NCBI GenBank assembly: GCA_001600455.1
Contig: BCKC01000009.1
Location: forward strand, 558,001-622,000
Length of the DNA stretch: 64,000 bases
DNA from: Endocalyx cinctus
Taxonomy: Eukaryota > Ascomycota > Sordariomycetes > Amphisphaeriales > Apiosporaceae
Direction: 5' to 3'
Shown here: positions 1 to 12,573 of the stretch, in pieces
Layout of the letters: every line of letters begins with the position of its first letter
Position numbering within the stretch: position 1 is the first letter of the stretch
Notes under the pieces: model-generated
The model's input: only the letters and a program-made list of their open reading frames with translations
Told to the model about the DNA's origin: nothing
Databases searched by the model: none
Translations under genes and position numbers: made by a program

Positions 1-1360
1 TACCGAAGTTTATGGATTGCTGGGAAACCCGAAACCATAACAGTAAATCACAAGAAGCAACGAGAAATAAAGTCTCATGCAATATAATATAATTTCTTTT
101 TTTTGGGGGGCCTGATTGGTGACCTATTACAGAGGACGGTACCAGTGAGGGCTACAGCTCAGGCTATTTCCGTGTATTTGGGATATTGGAATCTGAAGGA
201 GAAGAGAAGGAAAGTTTAGAGAGGGGAGATGAACCAACAGCCCAGAACACTAGGAGGGACAAAATACTATGTCTCAGTTCAAAAGGGAGGTGAAGCGAGT
301 TCAGGTAGCTACCACCTGTTGTTTCTAAGAATCTCGGAGGGGGTGTTGAGATAAATTGTCACGTGCCCTAGTAGATGGCGTTTGTGGTTCTATTCGGTTG
401 TGTTATAGATAAATTGGAGAGGTGCTTGGATTCAAGGATAACATTGCATGCATCTATGTTATTTAAGGCACACCTATGACTGAAAAGAAAAGGGACGAGC
501 ATAGGTAATGCTTTCTTCTAAACTGAATTATTCAAGAATAGAATGTGACGATCATAATGCATAGAAAACATAGGAAAATAATATATATATGTGCGTATAT
601 ATAATGAATATATATCCATATTGAATGATTTTGACTCACATGCCAGAGAATAAATTAGACATGGTTAATTTATATGTTTGTTCGTTTCTTGACCAAGAAG
701 GTCACCGTTATTAGGGTGAATTTATAAAGGTCGGCGTTAAGATTCTGTCCAGCTAAACAGAGAAAGAAGTACAACAAGAAGAAGCTTTCAAGCAGAGCTG
801 TGCATAGAATGAAATTTTATATGTTGCTCAAAGTTTTGATGGAGGGGTTCATTACCATTCGACTTGGGTGAAAAGGGGCAGAGAGATCTTTTTTTTTTCT
901 AATTCAATGTTTCTGGAGGTTCCTTAACTTTCAACGGGTTTGGAGAATTGGGGCCAATGACTTGGCGAGACGTTTCAGGAGGGGCAAGTCTCTAGGTTAG
1001 GCACCTAACGCTTGTCTGTATCAGGTATAGATTAATGATACGGTATTATCGATAATCGCTATATCAATAATTAGCTTATCAATAATGGTTATATCAATAA
1101 TTGTTATACCGGTAATTGTTATATCGCATTATCGATAAACATTCACTTAGCTCCATTGGAATTTTGAAATAACCAACCAAGTAAGTCCCTTATTTCTCTA
1201 GCCTCAGCTGTATTACATTACCATTCTAGTGTACTTAAACGCGACAGATACCTCAACAGTAAATTTCGAATTATACCAAAATTCCAAATTGTATCAAAAA
1301 AAACATCATTTCTACACAAAGTGTCGCGTCCTTTTCATTTAGATTCTCAAATCGCCTATC
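1..1360. other. AT-rich leading spacer upstream of LEO1
   Basis: No coding frame of convincing length or composition is present. The stretch is AT-rich with a TA-rich patch near 583-620 and an imperfect tandem repeat at about 1041-1137. The last 100 bases, A-rich with CT patches, are the probable promoter and 5' leader of LEO1. Confidence 0.6.
1041..1137. repeat. Imperfect tandem repeat of about 20 bp
   Basis: Units of the type TTATATCAATAATTG recur four to five times with drift. The array is bounded on each side by the palindrome TTATCGATAA (about 1047 and 1130). It is too short and AT-rich to assign to a known element. Confidence 0.6.
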
Positions 1361-2712
1361 ATGTCTGATACCGACGAGCCCATTGAACTTCCCGACGAAG
1401 AAGAAGGAGACCTCTTCGGAGACGAGGAAAATGAACCAGCTCAATCAGACAATGAACGCGTCCTTAGCGATGACGACTTGGCCTCAGATCACGACGAAGC
1501 TGATCGTCATGTTGATGAGGATCATGACATGGAAGAAGGTCAGCAAGTGAAGGAAAAACTTATTATGGATGTCAATATGTTTCGACACAAGACACCTCGG
1601 ACTAAAGATGGCGCTGTACGTCTCATTCTTGAATCATCTATCTAACTTACTATATTTAGTTACCCTGATATATATTATATATACAACATACTAATTATTT
1701 TGATCAAATTTAGCTTCAAACCATGAAAGTTCCATCCTTTCTCAGATGGCATGCGGAAGAATACAAACCGGACACCTTCGAACCAACAGAATGGGACAAG
1801 CAGAATGTGAAGTCGGATAACCCGAAAGGAGTCGTACGATTTCAACGCGACGCGAAAACCGGCGCACTGAAGAGTAATGCTGTCATTTATCGATGGAGCG
1901 ACGGATCTCTGACCATGAGCGTGGGCGGAGAACATTACGAGATACAAAAGAAAAAGATGGCACCGTCAACTGACAAACCCTACGAAGAACGAGAAGATTC
2001 CCACACATATGCCGCAGCAGCTCATTTTACGAGCGACCTTCTAGTTACCGTCGGCCATATCTCCGAGCAATATACCGTCAATCTGAACACGAACATGGTA
2101 GATGAGGCTCGATTAAAGTTCGCGAACCAAATGGCGGAAGCGGCTCGTGGTCGCAGACCAAATGGATCAGAAATGATTATTACGGCCACGAGAGATCCTG
2201 AACTCCAGAAGAAGGAAGCCGAGTTAGCTGAGAAGGAGCGCATGAAGGCACAACGCCGACGGGATAACGCGGCAGCGAGGCTCGATTCGCGCACAGGAAG
2301 CTACAGAAGTGGAGGGTTATCTATCGGCGATCTGGAGGGTGGACGTAGAGGTGCCGGCGGTAGTCGGAAGAGAACCGCTCGTGACAGAAAAAAGAAGAAG
2401 CCGGACTACGACACGGATGACGAATATCCCCCGGGTGCGCGTCGTGAAGATGAGTACGATCGCGAAGATGACTTCATCGCTCCTAGTAGTGACGAGGACG
2501 AGGGTGGCAGCGACGAAGAGGAAGAAGAAATTCTTGATGATGACGATGAAGAAGAGGAGGAAGCTCCTAGAAAGAAGCGACAGAAGACGGCCGAGGCGGA
2601 AGACGAAGATGCCGATGCCGATGCCGACCTGGATGATCTTGATATGCCCACTCAGCAGGCAGAAAGATCGCGCAGACGTCACATCATTGCCGAAGATGAT
2701 GAAGAGGATTGA
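1361..2712 (+). CDS. LEO1: RNA polymerase-associated protein LEO1 (Paf1 complex)
   Basis: Nuclear subunit of the Paf1 complex, which travels with RNA polymerase II and supports elongation and histone modification. Two exons, 1361-1615 and 1714-2712, with a phase-0 intron 1616-1713 (GTACGT donor, CTAAT branch site, TAG acceptor), give 417 aa. The N-terminus is acidic (about residues 1-60, rich in DE). It is followed by the Leo1 core: FRHKTPRTKDG runs across the splice into MKVPSFLRWHAEEYKP, then VIYRWSDGSLTMSVG and HFTSDLLVTVGHISEQY. The C-terminus is Lys/Arg-rich and then acidic with DDDEEEEEAP, ending EDDEED. Alternating acidic tails around a compact core are normal for Leo1. The identification rests on the core motifs, and both exon phases agree. 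The poly-Ser and other frames on the opposite strand are shadows of the acidic codons. Confidence 0.93.
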
Positions 2713-3600
2713 TGAAGCTTCGGGGTTAAAAACAATGGCCTTGCCAATATCTTTATATTTATGAGGTCCTCCGGTTGAGGAGGCTCAACATGTATTAAAC
2801 TTGTTTCTTTTCTTTCTTTTTAAGAATATATCTGTCGGTGGGTAACAAGCGAACAAAAACAACGATAATGCCTTAAGTTAGATAATAAATATGTGTACCT
2901 CATTTATCTGAGTGATATCTCGTTTCTCTTGAACTGCTCACTAGTATTAAGTACCTAACATGGTTACATATTCTCGTTACATACGGTGTTTAGTAGTGTT
3001 CCATGTTGCATTATTCTCAACCAATGAAGCTTGTTGATTTAGTGGTAACAGCCTAAACTTTGTAGCGTATCAGGTACATCTCAGCACCTAACCTACACTA
3101 ACACCGCCTAGCAGGAACATGCCGTTATTACATGGATAAATGCCTAGGTCGCTGGGTAGTAAGCTATGGTGGGGAGCTGGAAAGCTGGAGTGCAGGAAAT
3201 GTCGGGGTATGGGGAGCTTGGAAACCCCGATGTCTTTCACATGCAAGATCGTGGGAGAGAAAGCAAGGTTCACCGTAGCTCAGCTCTCTTTTCTTATTGT
3301 TTCATTTTTTTCCCTCTTCGTGGACATCATTATATCACTCATTTTTTTTAATCTTATTTTCGTTCTGCTTGAAATGAGCTCTTACCTTTCTCCCTTGTTC
3401 TAAGCTAAAAGCTTTAAGCTGGCGGCACCACATAACAGGGCATGTGACAAGATGACTACCGCTACGCCTCATTGTTACCATTAATAACTTCAATGTTGAT
3501 TTTCATTGCCTCTCATTCATTCAAAATTCTTTTTCTAAAAAATAACTTTTGTAATCTAAAATACCTCAAAGCCGGAAGCCGGTCGCCGGCCTCGGTCAAG
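2713..3600. other. Spacer between LEO1 and the patatin-like gene
   Basis: Holds the LEO1 3' UTR (AATAAA-like GATAATAAATATG near 2880) and the promoter of the next gene. Short frames around 3088-3403 show no conserved features and are read as chance. Nothing else seen. Confidence 0.6.
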
Positions 3601-5597
3601 ATGGCCTCCTTTCTCGAGATTTTCATAGGCGCATTTTCCGTGTTTTGGTACGTGTTTATGTACTGGGCTAAGGTAAGTAGTATACAACGTCAGCAACTGA
3701 CGATACCTATATTTCTATTCCACTTTACCTCTCGACTTACCGTTGTTCTACCGCGACAGAAGTTTCTAGAGACCTTGAGTACGAGGACACCGGAAGTCGA
3801 GAAGCTAGAACAGCTCCAGAATGCCGAGGTCTTCGAAGATTGGGAACAAGCCGCTTTACATCTAGATAACCTCAAACATTTTAATATATGGTGCGTAAAT
3901 AAACTGCTTCTGCAACTAAATCCGACGCGACTAGATGGGTATTAACTAACCAAAAAATTCGGTCCTGGTTGAAGGCGAAATGATCCATCATCTTACATGT
4001 ACGACTGGAAATTGATTGAAAATCGAGTCGAATCCATCATCGATGCTCGTCAGAACCACGACCTTCAGTCCCTTGTCGATTTAGTACGCTCGGGCTTAGT
4101 GAGAAATTTAGGGAATATTGCTTCGCCTAAACTGTATAATCGAGCGTATGCCGGTACTAAATATCTAATAGAAGAATATGTCGCTCAAGTGGCTGCTGCG
4201 GTCGATGATATCAATGCTTCTGCCTCTACATCTTCTTCGTATCGGGAATCGGATGCCTATGCCTTTTCTGTACAACAAAGGCTTGATTTCGTGCATGATT
4301 CCCGACAGGCATTCGGCCGAAGCACCTTAGTATTACAAGGCGGGGCAATCTTTGGACTTTGTCATATCGGCGTTGTCAAGGCGTTATTCTTGCGAGGCCT
4401 TTTACCTCGAATAATCACCGGCACGGCCACAGGCGCTCTAATCGCTAGTCTAGTCGCCATTCACACCGATGAAGAATTGCCTAACGTTCTAAAAGGAGAT
4501 GGCATTGATTTGTCTGCTTTTGAAGAACACGCGAGATGCGTGCACAGTGATCACCACGGGGGTCTTTTTGGCGGGACTAAGCTGGGAACTCTGTTACGTC
4601 GAGTCAAGAGATTCTGGAACGAAGGCTACTTCTTAGACGCGCAGGTACTGGAAGATTGCGTTAAGGCGAATGTGGGGAACATGACCTTTGAGGAAGCCTT
4701 CAACAGGAGCAAGCGAGTGTTGAATATAACCGTGGCCACATCATCAAAAGATGGCACTCCTACCGTGCTCAACTATATCACAACCCCGCACGTGGTATGT
4801 TCTTCTTTGCCGCGTGTCATTATTCCGCGATAGTATTTCCGTACTGACTATCAATTTAGCTCATCTGGTCTGCCGCGGTCGCATCCAACGTATCGCACTC
4901 GCCACTATATGGAAGAAAACATTCCGATGTACTGTGCAAGGACATGCACGGCAATATCGTGCCCTGGTTACCAGCTAACGCGTTCCGTCCGTGGACACAC
5001 GCATCCCATCTGGATCGCAAACTGCCTCTTTCGCGAGTCGCTCAGCTCTTCAATGTAAACCACTACATAGTAAGCCAAGCTCGCCCATATCTGGTCCCCT
5101 TCCTAGAATCAGATATGCATGGGCCGTCATTATTTCACAAGCAGTACCAAGTTATTGGTCATGCGACTAGGCTTATAGGCTTAGAGCTACGTCATCGATT
5201 GAGGCAGTTAGATATGCTAGGATTTCTGCCAGTTAGAATACGTAGGCTCCTGGTCGACGAAGAAGTCCCAGGTTCCAGCGTCATGCTGGTGCCGAGGGTC
5301 GGTCTAGGTGATTTTATGCGCTTGCTTGAAACGCCTACACGAGCGACAATCGATTACTGGATTCAACACGGTGAGAGGAGCGTATGGCCGGCAGTTTCAG
5401 CTTTGACTGTTAGGTGTGCAATTGAATACAGTTTCGAGAGATCCTACCAGCAATCCAGGATCTTCAAGGCAGGCGAACTAAGAAGAAAAGGAAGTACGAA
5501 TACCGGGTTTTCGGCCGGTATCGGCCGAGCACCAGCACCAGCCCATCCATCTTCGTCGAAAGGCTCGCGTTCGCAGGGTACGGCAATGGTCGATTAG
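3601..5597 (+). CDS. Patatin-like phospholipase-domain protein (DUF3336 type), non-canonical catalytic residues
   Basis: Membrane-associated member of the fungal patatin/Tgl-like group; canonical relatives are lipid-droplet lipases. Exons 3601-3672, 3760-3890, 3975-4794 and 4860-5597 join in frame to 586 aa. Residues 4-23 form one hydrophobic segment. The DUF3336-like region (FNIWRNDPSSYMYDW, LVRSGLVRNLGNIASPKLYN) precedes the patatin oxyanion motif LQGGAIFGLCHIGVVKAL (G190-G191). The nucleophile elbow, normally GxSxG, reads GTATG at 217-221, and the segment that normally carries the DG Asp reads WTHASHLDRKLP (about 386-397). The serine and aspartate of the dyad therefore both seem absent. 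The fold signature FNVNHYIVSQARPYLVPFL is intact and no frame is broken, so this is a structured protein with altered or lost catalysis. The stop at 5595 is followed by about 220 bases of coding-like sequence in the same frame, so the true C-terminus may be longer. Confidence 0.85.
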
Positions 5598-5819
5598 AGA
5601 TACTATAGCCCCTATGTGATCATAGATGGTGAGGAAGTCGAGGATGGGGGAGAGGGGCAGACGGATGACTGCGTCGAGAAACGACGTGAGCACATAGACA
5701 GGTTATACCAACTATACCGTGCTCGATCGAAACCAGGTCACCTCGAAATCGACTTGGGTCATGTACACGCACACCCACGGAATGAGGGCGCGGCGTGGCG
5801 GAGGCGATCTGTCCAGTAG
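5598..5819 (+). other. Possible 3' extension of the patatin-like gene
   Basis: After the TAG at 5595-5597 the same frame stays open to a stop at 5817-5819. It encodes a charged tail with EEVEDGGEGQTDDCVEKRREH and EIDLGHVHAHPR, plausible coding composition. A second frame over about 5555-5610 reads RKARVRRVRQWSIRDTIAP. A small unrecognised intron, an alternative splice or a frameshift could connect these to the main CDS; I could not find a clean junction. Confidence 0.35.
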
Positions 5820-8800
5820 GAATTGTAGGTAAGACTGAGATATCATGTTAGCGAGGCGAAAAGAGTATACGGCGATACAGAGGCATTATCTGACACTAAC
5901 GCATCCTTTCTCGTGATGGTAGGCAATATTTTATTATGCAGCTACTGGGAAGCTTAACGGATAATACATTGCTAAAGCAAGGGCGCCTGTTTGATATTTT
6001 CTTATTGGCTCGCCGGGAGTAGTATATAAATTATAATGTCACATCGTGTCATGCATGGAAGTAATTTCTTACCTGCATTTCATTTCTTCTAGAAGTTTAC
6101 CGCTTGCGGGTGACGCGGCTTTCGTGCCTTGGCTTTTACAGCTCTGTATTAAAAAAATATTATTTCTCATCCTCTTCTTCTTCATATCATACCCTTACCT
6201 TATAGCTGTCTCTTGTTAAGATTACGCTCCCCGGCTAAAAACTAGGCGAACGAAGGACTACGTGATCCGCTCGTACGACACGAGTATTCAACTTGGAATT
6301 GTGCATGCTCTTCTCCTCCCCAGCCTGATTGGAACGGGGTTGTGCTCATTGTTGTTGCCGGCAAGCGGATTTTTTTTTTTTTTTTTTTTTTTTAAGATGA
6401 CTAGACGTACCCTAAGCTCGATCGAGAAAAAAAAAAAACACAACCCAAATTCTTACTTCATTATGTATCACCAATAGGGGTGAATGAAATGATATGAATT
6501 TGAGAATTTGAGGCTAATAATTCTTTTCTCATTCACCACAGTTTCTACTCGCTTGATCATGTACATACATCCAAGTCCCTTCTCGCTTCTTCACTTATGA
6601 TGATACCTCTGGAACTTGTATATATACCTAGTAAATCGATATAATGTAGGAAGAAACCGAACGGAGATAGCCGGGATAGTTGCGTCTTTTCGATGACCTC
6701 TTTGGAAAACCGTCACCGAGCCGTCCCCTCCTAGTTTCCATCTCCATTCATATCTACTCCCCGCCTCATCTATCTAGTAGTTTATTACCACGCTTTGATA
6801 AAAAAAATGGGGGGAAATTGGGCGAGTTGGAGGCTTCGATAAATATCTTACTGGATGCTTCGTTACGGAAACGTGAGAGTGGGGAATAGGTTTTGGAGAG
6901 ATGCTGCACTATGTAAGACGAGATAAGACAGAGAGCTGGATTGATATCAGCCGGGCTGAGATATGATTATATCCAATGGCGAAGTCGACCTGAATCAAAA
7001 ATGGGGTATATTTCAATCAGTTCCTAATGGAAGGCGAGCAGGAAAGTGGGATATGGAAAGTTGAATGAAGCTGTATTATCATGATGGGTGGCATTTTGCG
7101 GTCAAAACAGTGACCGAGTGTTTACGTCGGTATGCTGGAACTAGATAGGGTCACTTCGATATGCATGGCGGTATTCGTCAGCATCCTCTCCTTACAGGGA
7201 TGAAAAAAAGGTAGTGAAATCTAGGGGATAATTCGTACACATTGTAGTCCTCGATAAATTTCGGGGAGGCAAATCAGTAAAAGATCCGAACTCGTCGGAA
7301 TAATATTCCTCGAATCTCCTTTTGAGCAACACCTGCGCATCTGGCTGCATAATACCTACAAGCGCAAGGATGCGATGCTATTACAAGATTATACCGTCGT
7401 ACACCGTCACATCTATCCCGTAAAACACGCAGCAGCTAGAAAGGAAATATGATGAAATGAGAAAACAGAGTTTGTTTTGTTGCCTAAATGCTGAAGTCGG
7501 CTTGGCTCAAATGGGAAGGTTTCTAGAAGGATTTCAGAAGGAATTAGATCACGCCCATCCTGATCCCGGGCAGGCAGCCCTGTAAGCCATGGTATAGTAT
7601 AATCAGGTGGCTGAATCAATTAACCTTGCTAATCTCCCTTCTAGAAAGTTTCGATTGATGTCTGGTCAGGGCTGATAGCGCTTATCCTAAAAATCCCTGA
7701 GCTAGGTACATATTATTGCCAGAGGGAAAAAAGAAAAAAAGGACAAGGTGATCATACAGAGCGCGCGTACTCAGAACAATACTTGTTTTGATCTTACGTC
7801 TCGTCTCGTCTCTCTAACACCATCCACCCCTCACAACCTCTCCTCCAAAAAACAATATTTATATTACCTACCTATGGACCGTAGTATAGGACGCAAGACA
7901 GGCCGTTTGATCTTCTAGTAGCGTAAAGAAGGTCGCAGTCAATATTCCGTGAATCATCTTGTGCGTCATGGCACGTAGATCGCAGGTGAGGACGCGGTGC
8001 ATCGCCCACACGGCGACCACACTAGTGAATAGGATCTGCGAATGATATACTTCTTTTTCTCCCTTCCCCTACGGAGCTATTGTGCATCATTGTACCACCG
8101 CAAATTGGGGTTAGCGTTGCCCTCGCAGTCAGGCTGACTGCGCTACGCTCCACTCTTGCGATCTGCCATGACATGATCGTCGCGAAGAGAGGTAGGAATG
8201 GGAAGAAGCGTGTTGATATTTTTTTTTTAAGGTTAGAGTGGATAAAAAATTTTATTATGGTCATCTGCAACGTAAAAAAAATAAATATTGCGCAATAAGA
8301 CCCCCGTCGCGTAAGGCGAGCTAATAAAAATCTCATACCAACTCCCTATGTCTTAAATGAAGCTGCAGAGTATGTGCCGCAGAGAGACATGAGTAGTAAG
8401 GAATTCCCACGCAGTCGCAGGAGAAGGACAAGGAGCGGGACCAAGGTCCAATGTACTATGTAATGTATATGTAATGTACGCTGTAATGTTCCCCGAACAA
8501 GAAATGTAGGTACGCTACTCCCTCAGCCCCTGCGGTGTCATGCCAAGGGCTGATATTCTTAAGTGTGACCTGCAGCTCTGCGATCATCGTCAATCTGCCA
8601 GGGATGGGGTGATGAGCGGTTAAAGTAGATATTCTAGAAGAATTCTAGCGCACCCTGCCCCATCCTAGCCTGCCAGCCTGCTTAAGAGATGCACACCACA
8701 CCTTGTTTCTGTTTTATGGATACCATCGCCTCTTTGTGCTACACTACGTCGGTTCGGTATCAAAGTACCGTGGTGTGTGGTGTACAGGGACCTAAGATGT

Positions 8801-11800
8801 CCTATACTCCGTAATGTCAGGACTACCTACATGCATATAGGTTACAGCACTAATGAAGTGGCGCGCAATGTAAACCAAATCGTCACTGTCTCCGTTTTCG
8901 TTCCTTATCTTTATTCTTCTCATAACTTCCCTATTTCATAATTATCACGCCACGACGATCTTCACCTTTAAGTAACATACTCCGGCAGAAGAGCTGGATA
9001 TTTAGAAAGACATCTTTATAACAAATACCCCTTGCTATCTACTACACTACCTTACTAAGAACCCTGACCCGACCGACGCCACACTATGACTTACATGTAC
9101 ACGTGTAGGCTAACGGGGGCGACGACATGGAACTTGTAACAGCGTAGCACTTTTGCCAATCTATCTAGAATAAATCCCCGGCAAGATGGCTGGGTCGATG
9201 GAAAGAGGGGTTTCCTTTCGGGCATGGTCGCCATATACGTATTCTAAGTCCGATAACGAACGATATATATATATATGTATATATCTCAAAGCCACAGCGT
9301 GTTATTATCTAACGGTCTATAAACAAAGGAATGAAAAAGAAAGTATGGTAGAACCGTCATTTTAGACTTAGCCGAGCCGTTAATTATAGGTAATTCAATC
9401 TCCGTACCTCGGACCCGACCATGTTTTGGATTTGAATACGACTTTTACGGCTCTCAGATTCATACTCTTTTCAGGGGTTGACGTAAATATGATGAAGCTT
9501 TCCCAAGATGTAAGAATAAAAGTATTCTCGTAATATGGTTGTTATGATAGAATAGTGACAGAGATAGAGATAGATGGGAAGTTATCTCTCTATCTATCCT
9601 TGATATTAGCTAACATCATTACATAATACAGTGTAGATCATGTTCACTATCTTAGTCATCTTGGAAAAAACCTTGACATCCATGGACCCCTCTCTTTCTC
9701 CCTCCCTCTCTCTCTCTCTCTTTTTATTATTATTTACTTATTTAAATCATCTCCTTGTCATTGTCCACGTAAATTTCCTAATCCGATAGAATTAAGAATT
9801 AGAAAAGAGAATAACAAGGTTAAAACTTGGGTGATCTTCCAATCTGTTGACCAGCGCCCCACCTTCGATCCTATTATAAGGCTTAAGTCCCGCTATTGTA
9901 AGCCTCTAGTGCACTCGCCGATCCCTGATCTTTAATCCTTGCTGCCTTTTTACCTTGTATGCCCTCTGTTTTTTTTTTTTTGGCTTTTGCTTGTTCTTTT
10001 AAATGTATTCTGGAATATTACAAAATGTTTTCTGTTCGCTTTTTGTTTCTTAAGATTATCTATTCCTTGTCCCTTATCCCCTTGCGTTATGATAGTTATG
10101 ACAAGACCCCCCCCCTATCCCGGCTGCCCTTCTTCACCCCTACGCCTACACAGTAAATCCACTTTAAGATCCTCCCCTCGAGACTTACGTAATGTGTCTC
10201 TCGTCGTGCGTCTTCAACAACAAAATTTCATTTACCATGACGCCGTCATATTTATCCTAACATGATTAAACTTGCCATGCATCAAAACAAACTACGTACC
10301 GCGAGAGTTGTGGGTAGAATCTCCTTTAATTTCAAGAACAAATATGAAATGGAGTTGGTTCGGTTAACTGAGTAATCAACCATCCATTCCTATTTCAAGC
10401 TTTGACATATGTCTCTTATGCATGCTATACCGCTAGGTACAGATAGTCTCTCGTTGGAGAAAGCTTTAAATGCACAATTAGTGTTGTATGAGATTATACC
10501 GTTGCCTATTGAATCGTTGTTCTCAGCAAGGCTTGAGGATGATTGGTGCTGGTCATCTCTACTACCCCTCCTCAAGCAGCTATAAACCTAAGCACCCGCA
10601 GGTACAAAGGGCTGCGTAATTGGGGATCTTGTTTTTATAAGAAAGTCATCAATTGACAAGTGTCAATTAAAATCCGCTGACCCGAACCCCAAGCATAAAC
10701 ACGCGCGCATCATTACTGTCTAGCAGACGCCTCTTGCATTTCATAAACGCATCTTAACCCGGTGTACATAAAAGTACCTTCAACATTCATCTACCTGGGT
10801 AATAGGTATACCTATTCTTTCAGTCTACAGTCTACGCCTAAAAGAGAAATATCTCCTTGTTTAAGTCTTCGGAGAAGGGAGTTTCACCTTTTCGTTACCG
10901 TACGCTTCTGAGCAAGGGTATCTCGCTGCCTTTCGGGCAATTCTTTCATTAAACTACTCTTCCTGCATATGTATAAGCCAAAAATCCCGGTATGCTATCA
11001 CGGGCTTCTGTCATGTTTCTGTCAAGAGGGAAGTAAGTGGCTTGATATGCCTCGCTTAAATGAGCGCCTCAGATGGAATTGAATCCTGTCACGCTTGTCT
11101 GTTACGCGAACGCAACATCAAAGGCACAAGCGATGTATGCATCGTAGATTTCTGAAAAAGATCTTCGAATTGCCAAGCCGCGCTTGCTGCATCCCAATTC
11201 ATACCGCGGACTAGCACTTCGATCAAGCCATAGATGCTTCCATGCAGCACTGGTCAAGCCCTATCAGTCCTAGGGGTGGTGAAGAAGATTCATAGTATAA
11301 AGTCTGCGCCTAACCCCATCCACTCACCCTGTTGAATATTATGATTTATTTCGTCTTATTTTAGCCCCTTTTTTCTTCATCCTTTCTTATACCGGCGGCC
11401 TCTTACGTTTTTTTTTTTTTATTTATTAAGTCTTTTCATGTCAATCCGTACTGCCTGAAAAAAAAATATGAGATACTTATCTATTCTCAAGTTGTACGTA
11501 CTTTAGTCTTCCTGGACCAGGATCTCTGTTGTATGACAGCATCGGGCGGCAGCACTAATATGGCATGAACTGTTTCCCACATTCCATTTATCGATATATA
11601 CCTAGTCGTATCCTCTCTTCTCCTTCTTCTCCTTCACGTATCATACCCGAGAAATCACTTGTCAAAAAAAAATCTCTTTCTTTTTCATAACGAGAACAAA
11701 CAAACACTTGCTTATTTATACTGCAAGGCCTATCTGTCCTTCGGTCGCTTATTACCCACATATTCCCCGACTCGTTGATATATCATTTAATACATCACCG

Positions 11801-11856
11801 CTATCGCCTTGGCTACCAGTGATCTGAGCCAGAGCCTTCACCCCAGTGACGCTATC
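5820..11856. other. Six-kilobase gene-free region
   Basis: No frame looks coding in either strand. The region holds long homopolymers (poly-T near 6370-6392, with A-runs close by), a CT dinucleotide tract at about 9688-9724, TA-rich patches (9265-9290) and scattered TATA-like sequences. Reverse-strand chance frames at 7413-7619 and 8022-8336 have no recognisable content. It may hold a long 5' leader, a non-coding transcript or regulatory DNA for the ORF at 11857, but nothing in the bases proves that. Confidence 0.5.
9688..9724. repeat. CT-rich microsatellite
   Basis: Nearly pure CT/CTC repeats (CCCTCTCTTTCTCC then (CT)n) run into a T-rich tract. This is simple sequence, possibly of promoter type. 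Confidence 0.7.
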
Positions 11857-12573
11857 ATGTCTTCAACAAGAAGTAGCACTGATAAGGACGCGTGGGAATC
11901 TAGCTTCACACCTACTCGCCCTCCTTTTCTGAACGACAGAAACTTCCCTGCAGCTGTGCCCTGCGGGTCTACTTCTGCACTTGAACGTTGCTCTATCGCC
12001 TCTGAGCTTGGAGGAGAAACAGAGGTCACATACCAATCAAACCACTACGTACCTTCACTAAGTCAATCTTCCAATGGCAGTACGGCCACCGTTACCGTGA
12101 AAGACGGACCTGAATCCTCTACTGCCCCTGCAGTTCTTCCCCGACCTCATATTGCATACTATGTCGCCCATAACTACAATAATGGCGCCCCACAACCCCT
12201 TACAGAGGCAGCTATCTCGGCCCTGGATATGTCCTGCGGTCAGGCCAGCTTCGCTATCCCGCAATGGATATGCGGTGAAACGGTCAACGGTTTCGGGGCT
12301 AGTAGGGCTAATTACCCTGATAACCTCACTTCTAGCATGCTAGTGTTTGGCGAAGCTGGAGTCGCGGTTGGGGGTAATGACGATGCCACACGGAGCATCA
12401 GCCACCGAACGAGTCGGACACTCGGGTCCGACTGGACCATCGTGTCATCCATCAACTATTCCTTACACCATATCGATCATACGGCCGCCAGTGTCTGCGC
12501 CGTCGGATTACAGTTCGATGACATTGCTGCCCATCCTTTGGCTAATACTATCCGCGATGAGGATATCCTGTAA
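11857..12573 (+). CDS. Hypothetical protein, unrecognised
   Basis: A single open exon of 238 aa from the first ATG at 11857. The frame extends 16 codons further upstream, but without an ATG. Composition is that of a real protein: Ser/Thr/Ala-rich, low Lys, GC-richer than its surroundings. I see no signal peptide, membrane segment or catalytic motif. The middle contains PRPHIAYYVAHNYNNGAPQP and the C-terminal part RTSRTLGSDWTIVSSINYSL. It stands alone: 6 kb of empty DNA precedes it and 1.3 kb follows. A long leader and a Ser/Thr-rich protein would fit a regulated gene, but this is inference. An upstream exon cannot be excluded. Confidence 0.45.
   Translation: MSSTRSSTDKDAWESSFTPTRPPFLNDRNFPAAVPCGSTSALERCSIASELGGETEVTYQSNHYVPSLSQSSNGSTATVTVKDGPESSTAPAVLPRPHIAYYVAHNYNNGAPQPLTEAAISALDMSCGQASFAIPQWICGETVNGFGASRANYPDNLTSSMLVFGEAGVAVGGNDDATRSISHRTSRTLGSDWTIVSSINYSLHHIDHTAASVCAVGLQFDDIAAHPLANTIRDEDIL

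Noticed and set aside
2317..2682. Long reverse-strand and alternative-frame ORFs over the LEO1 C-terminus (including a poly-Ser frame)
   Set aside because: They are mirror images of the acidic GAA/GAT/GAC codons of LEO1 and have no independent start, motif or splice structure.
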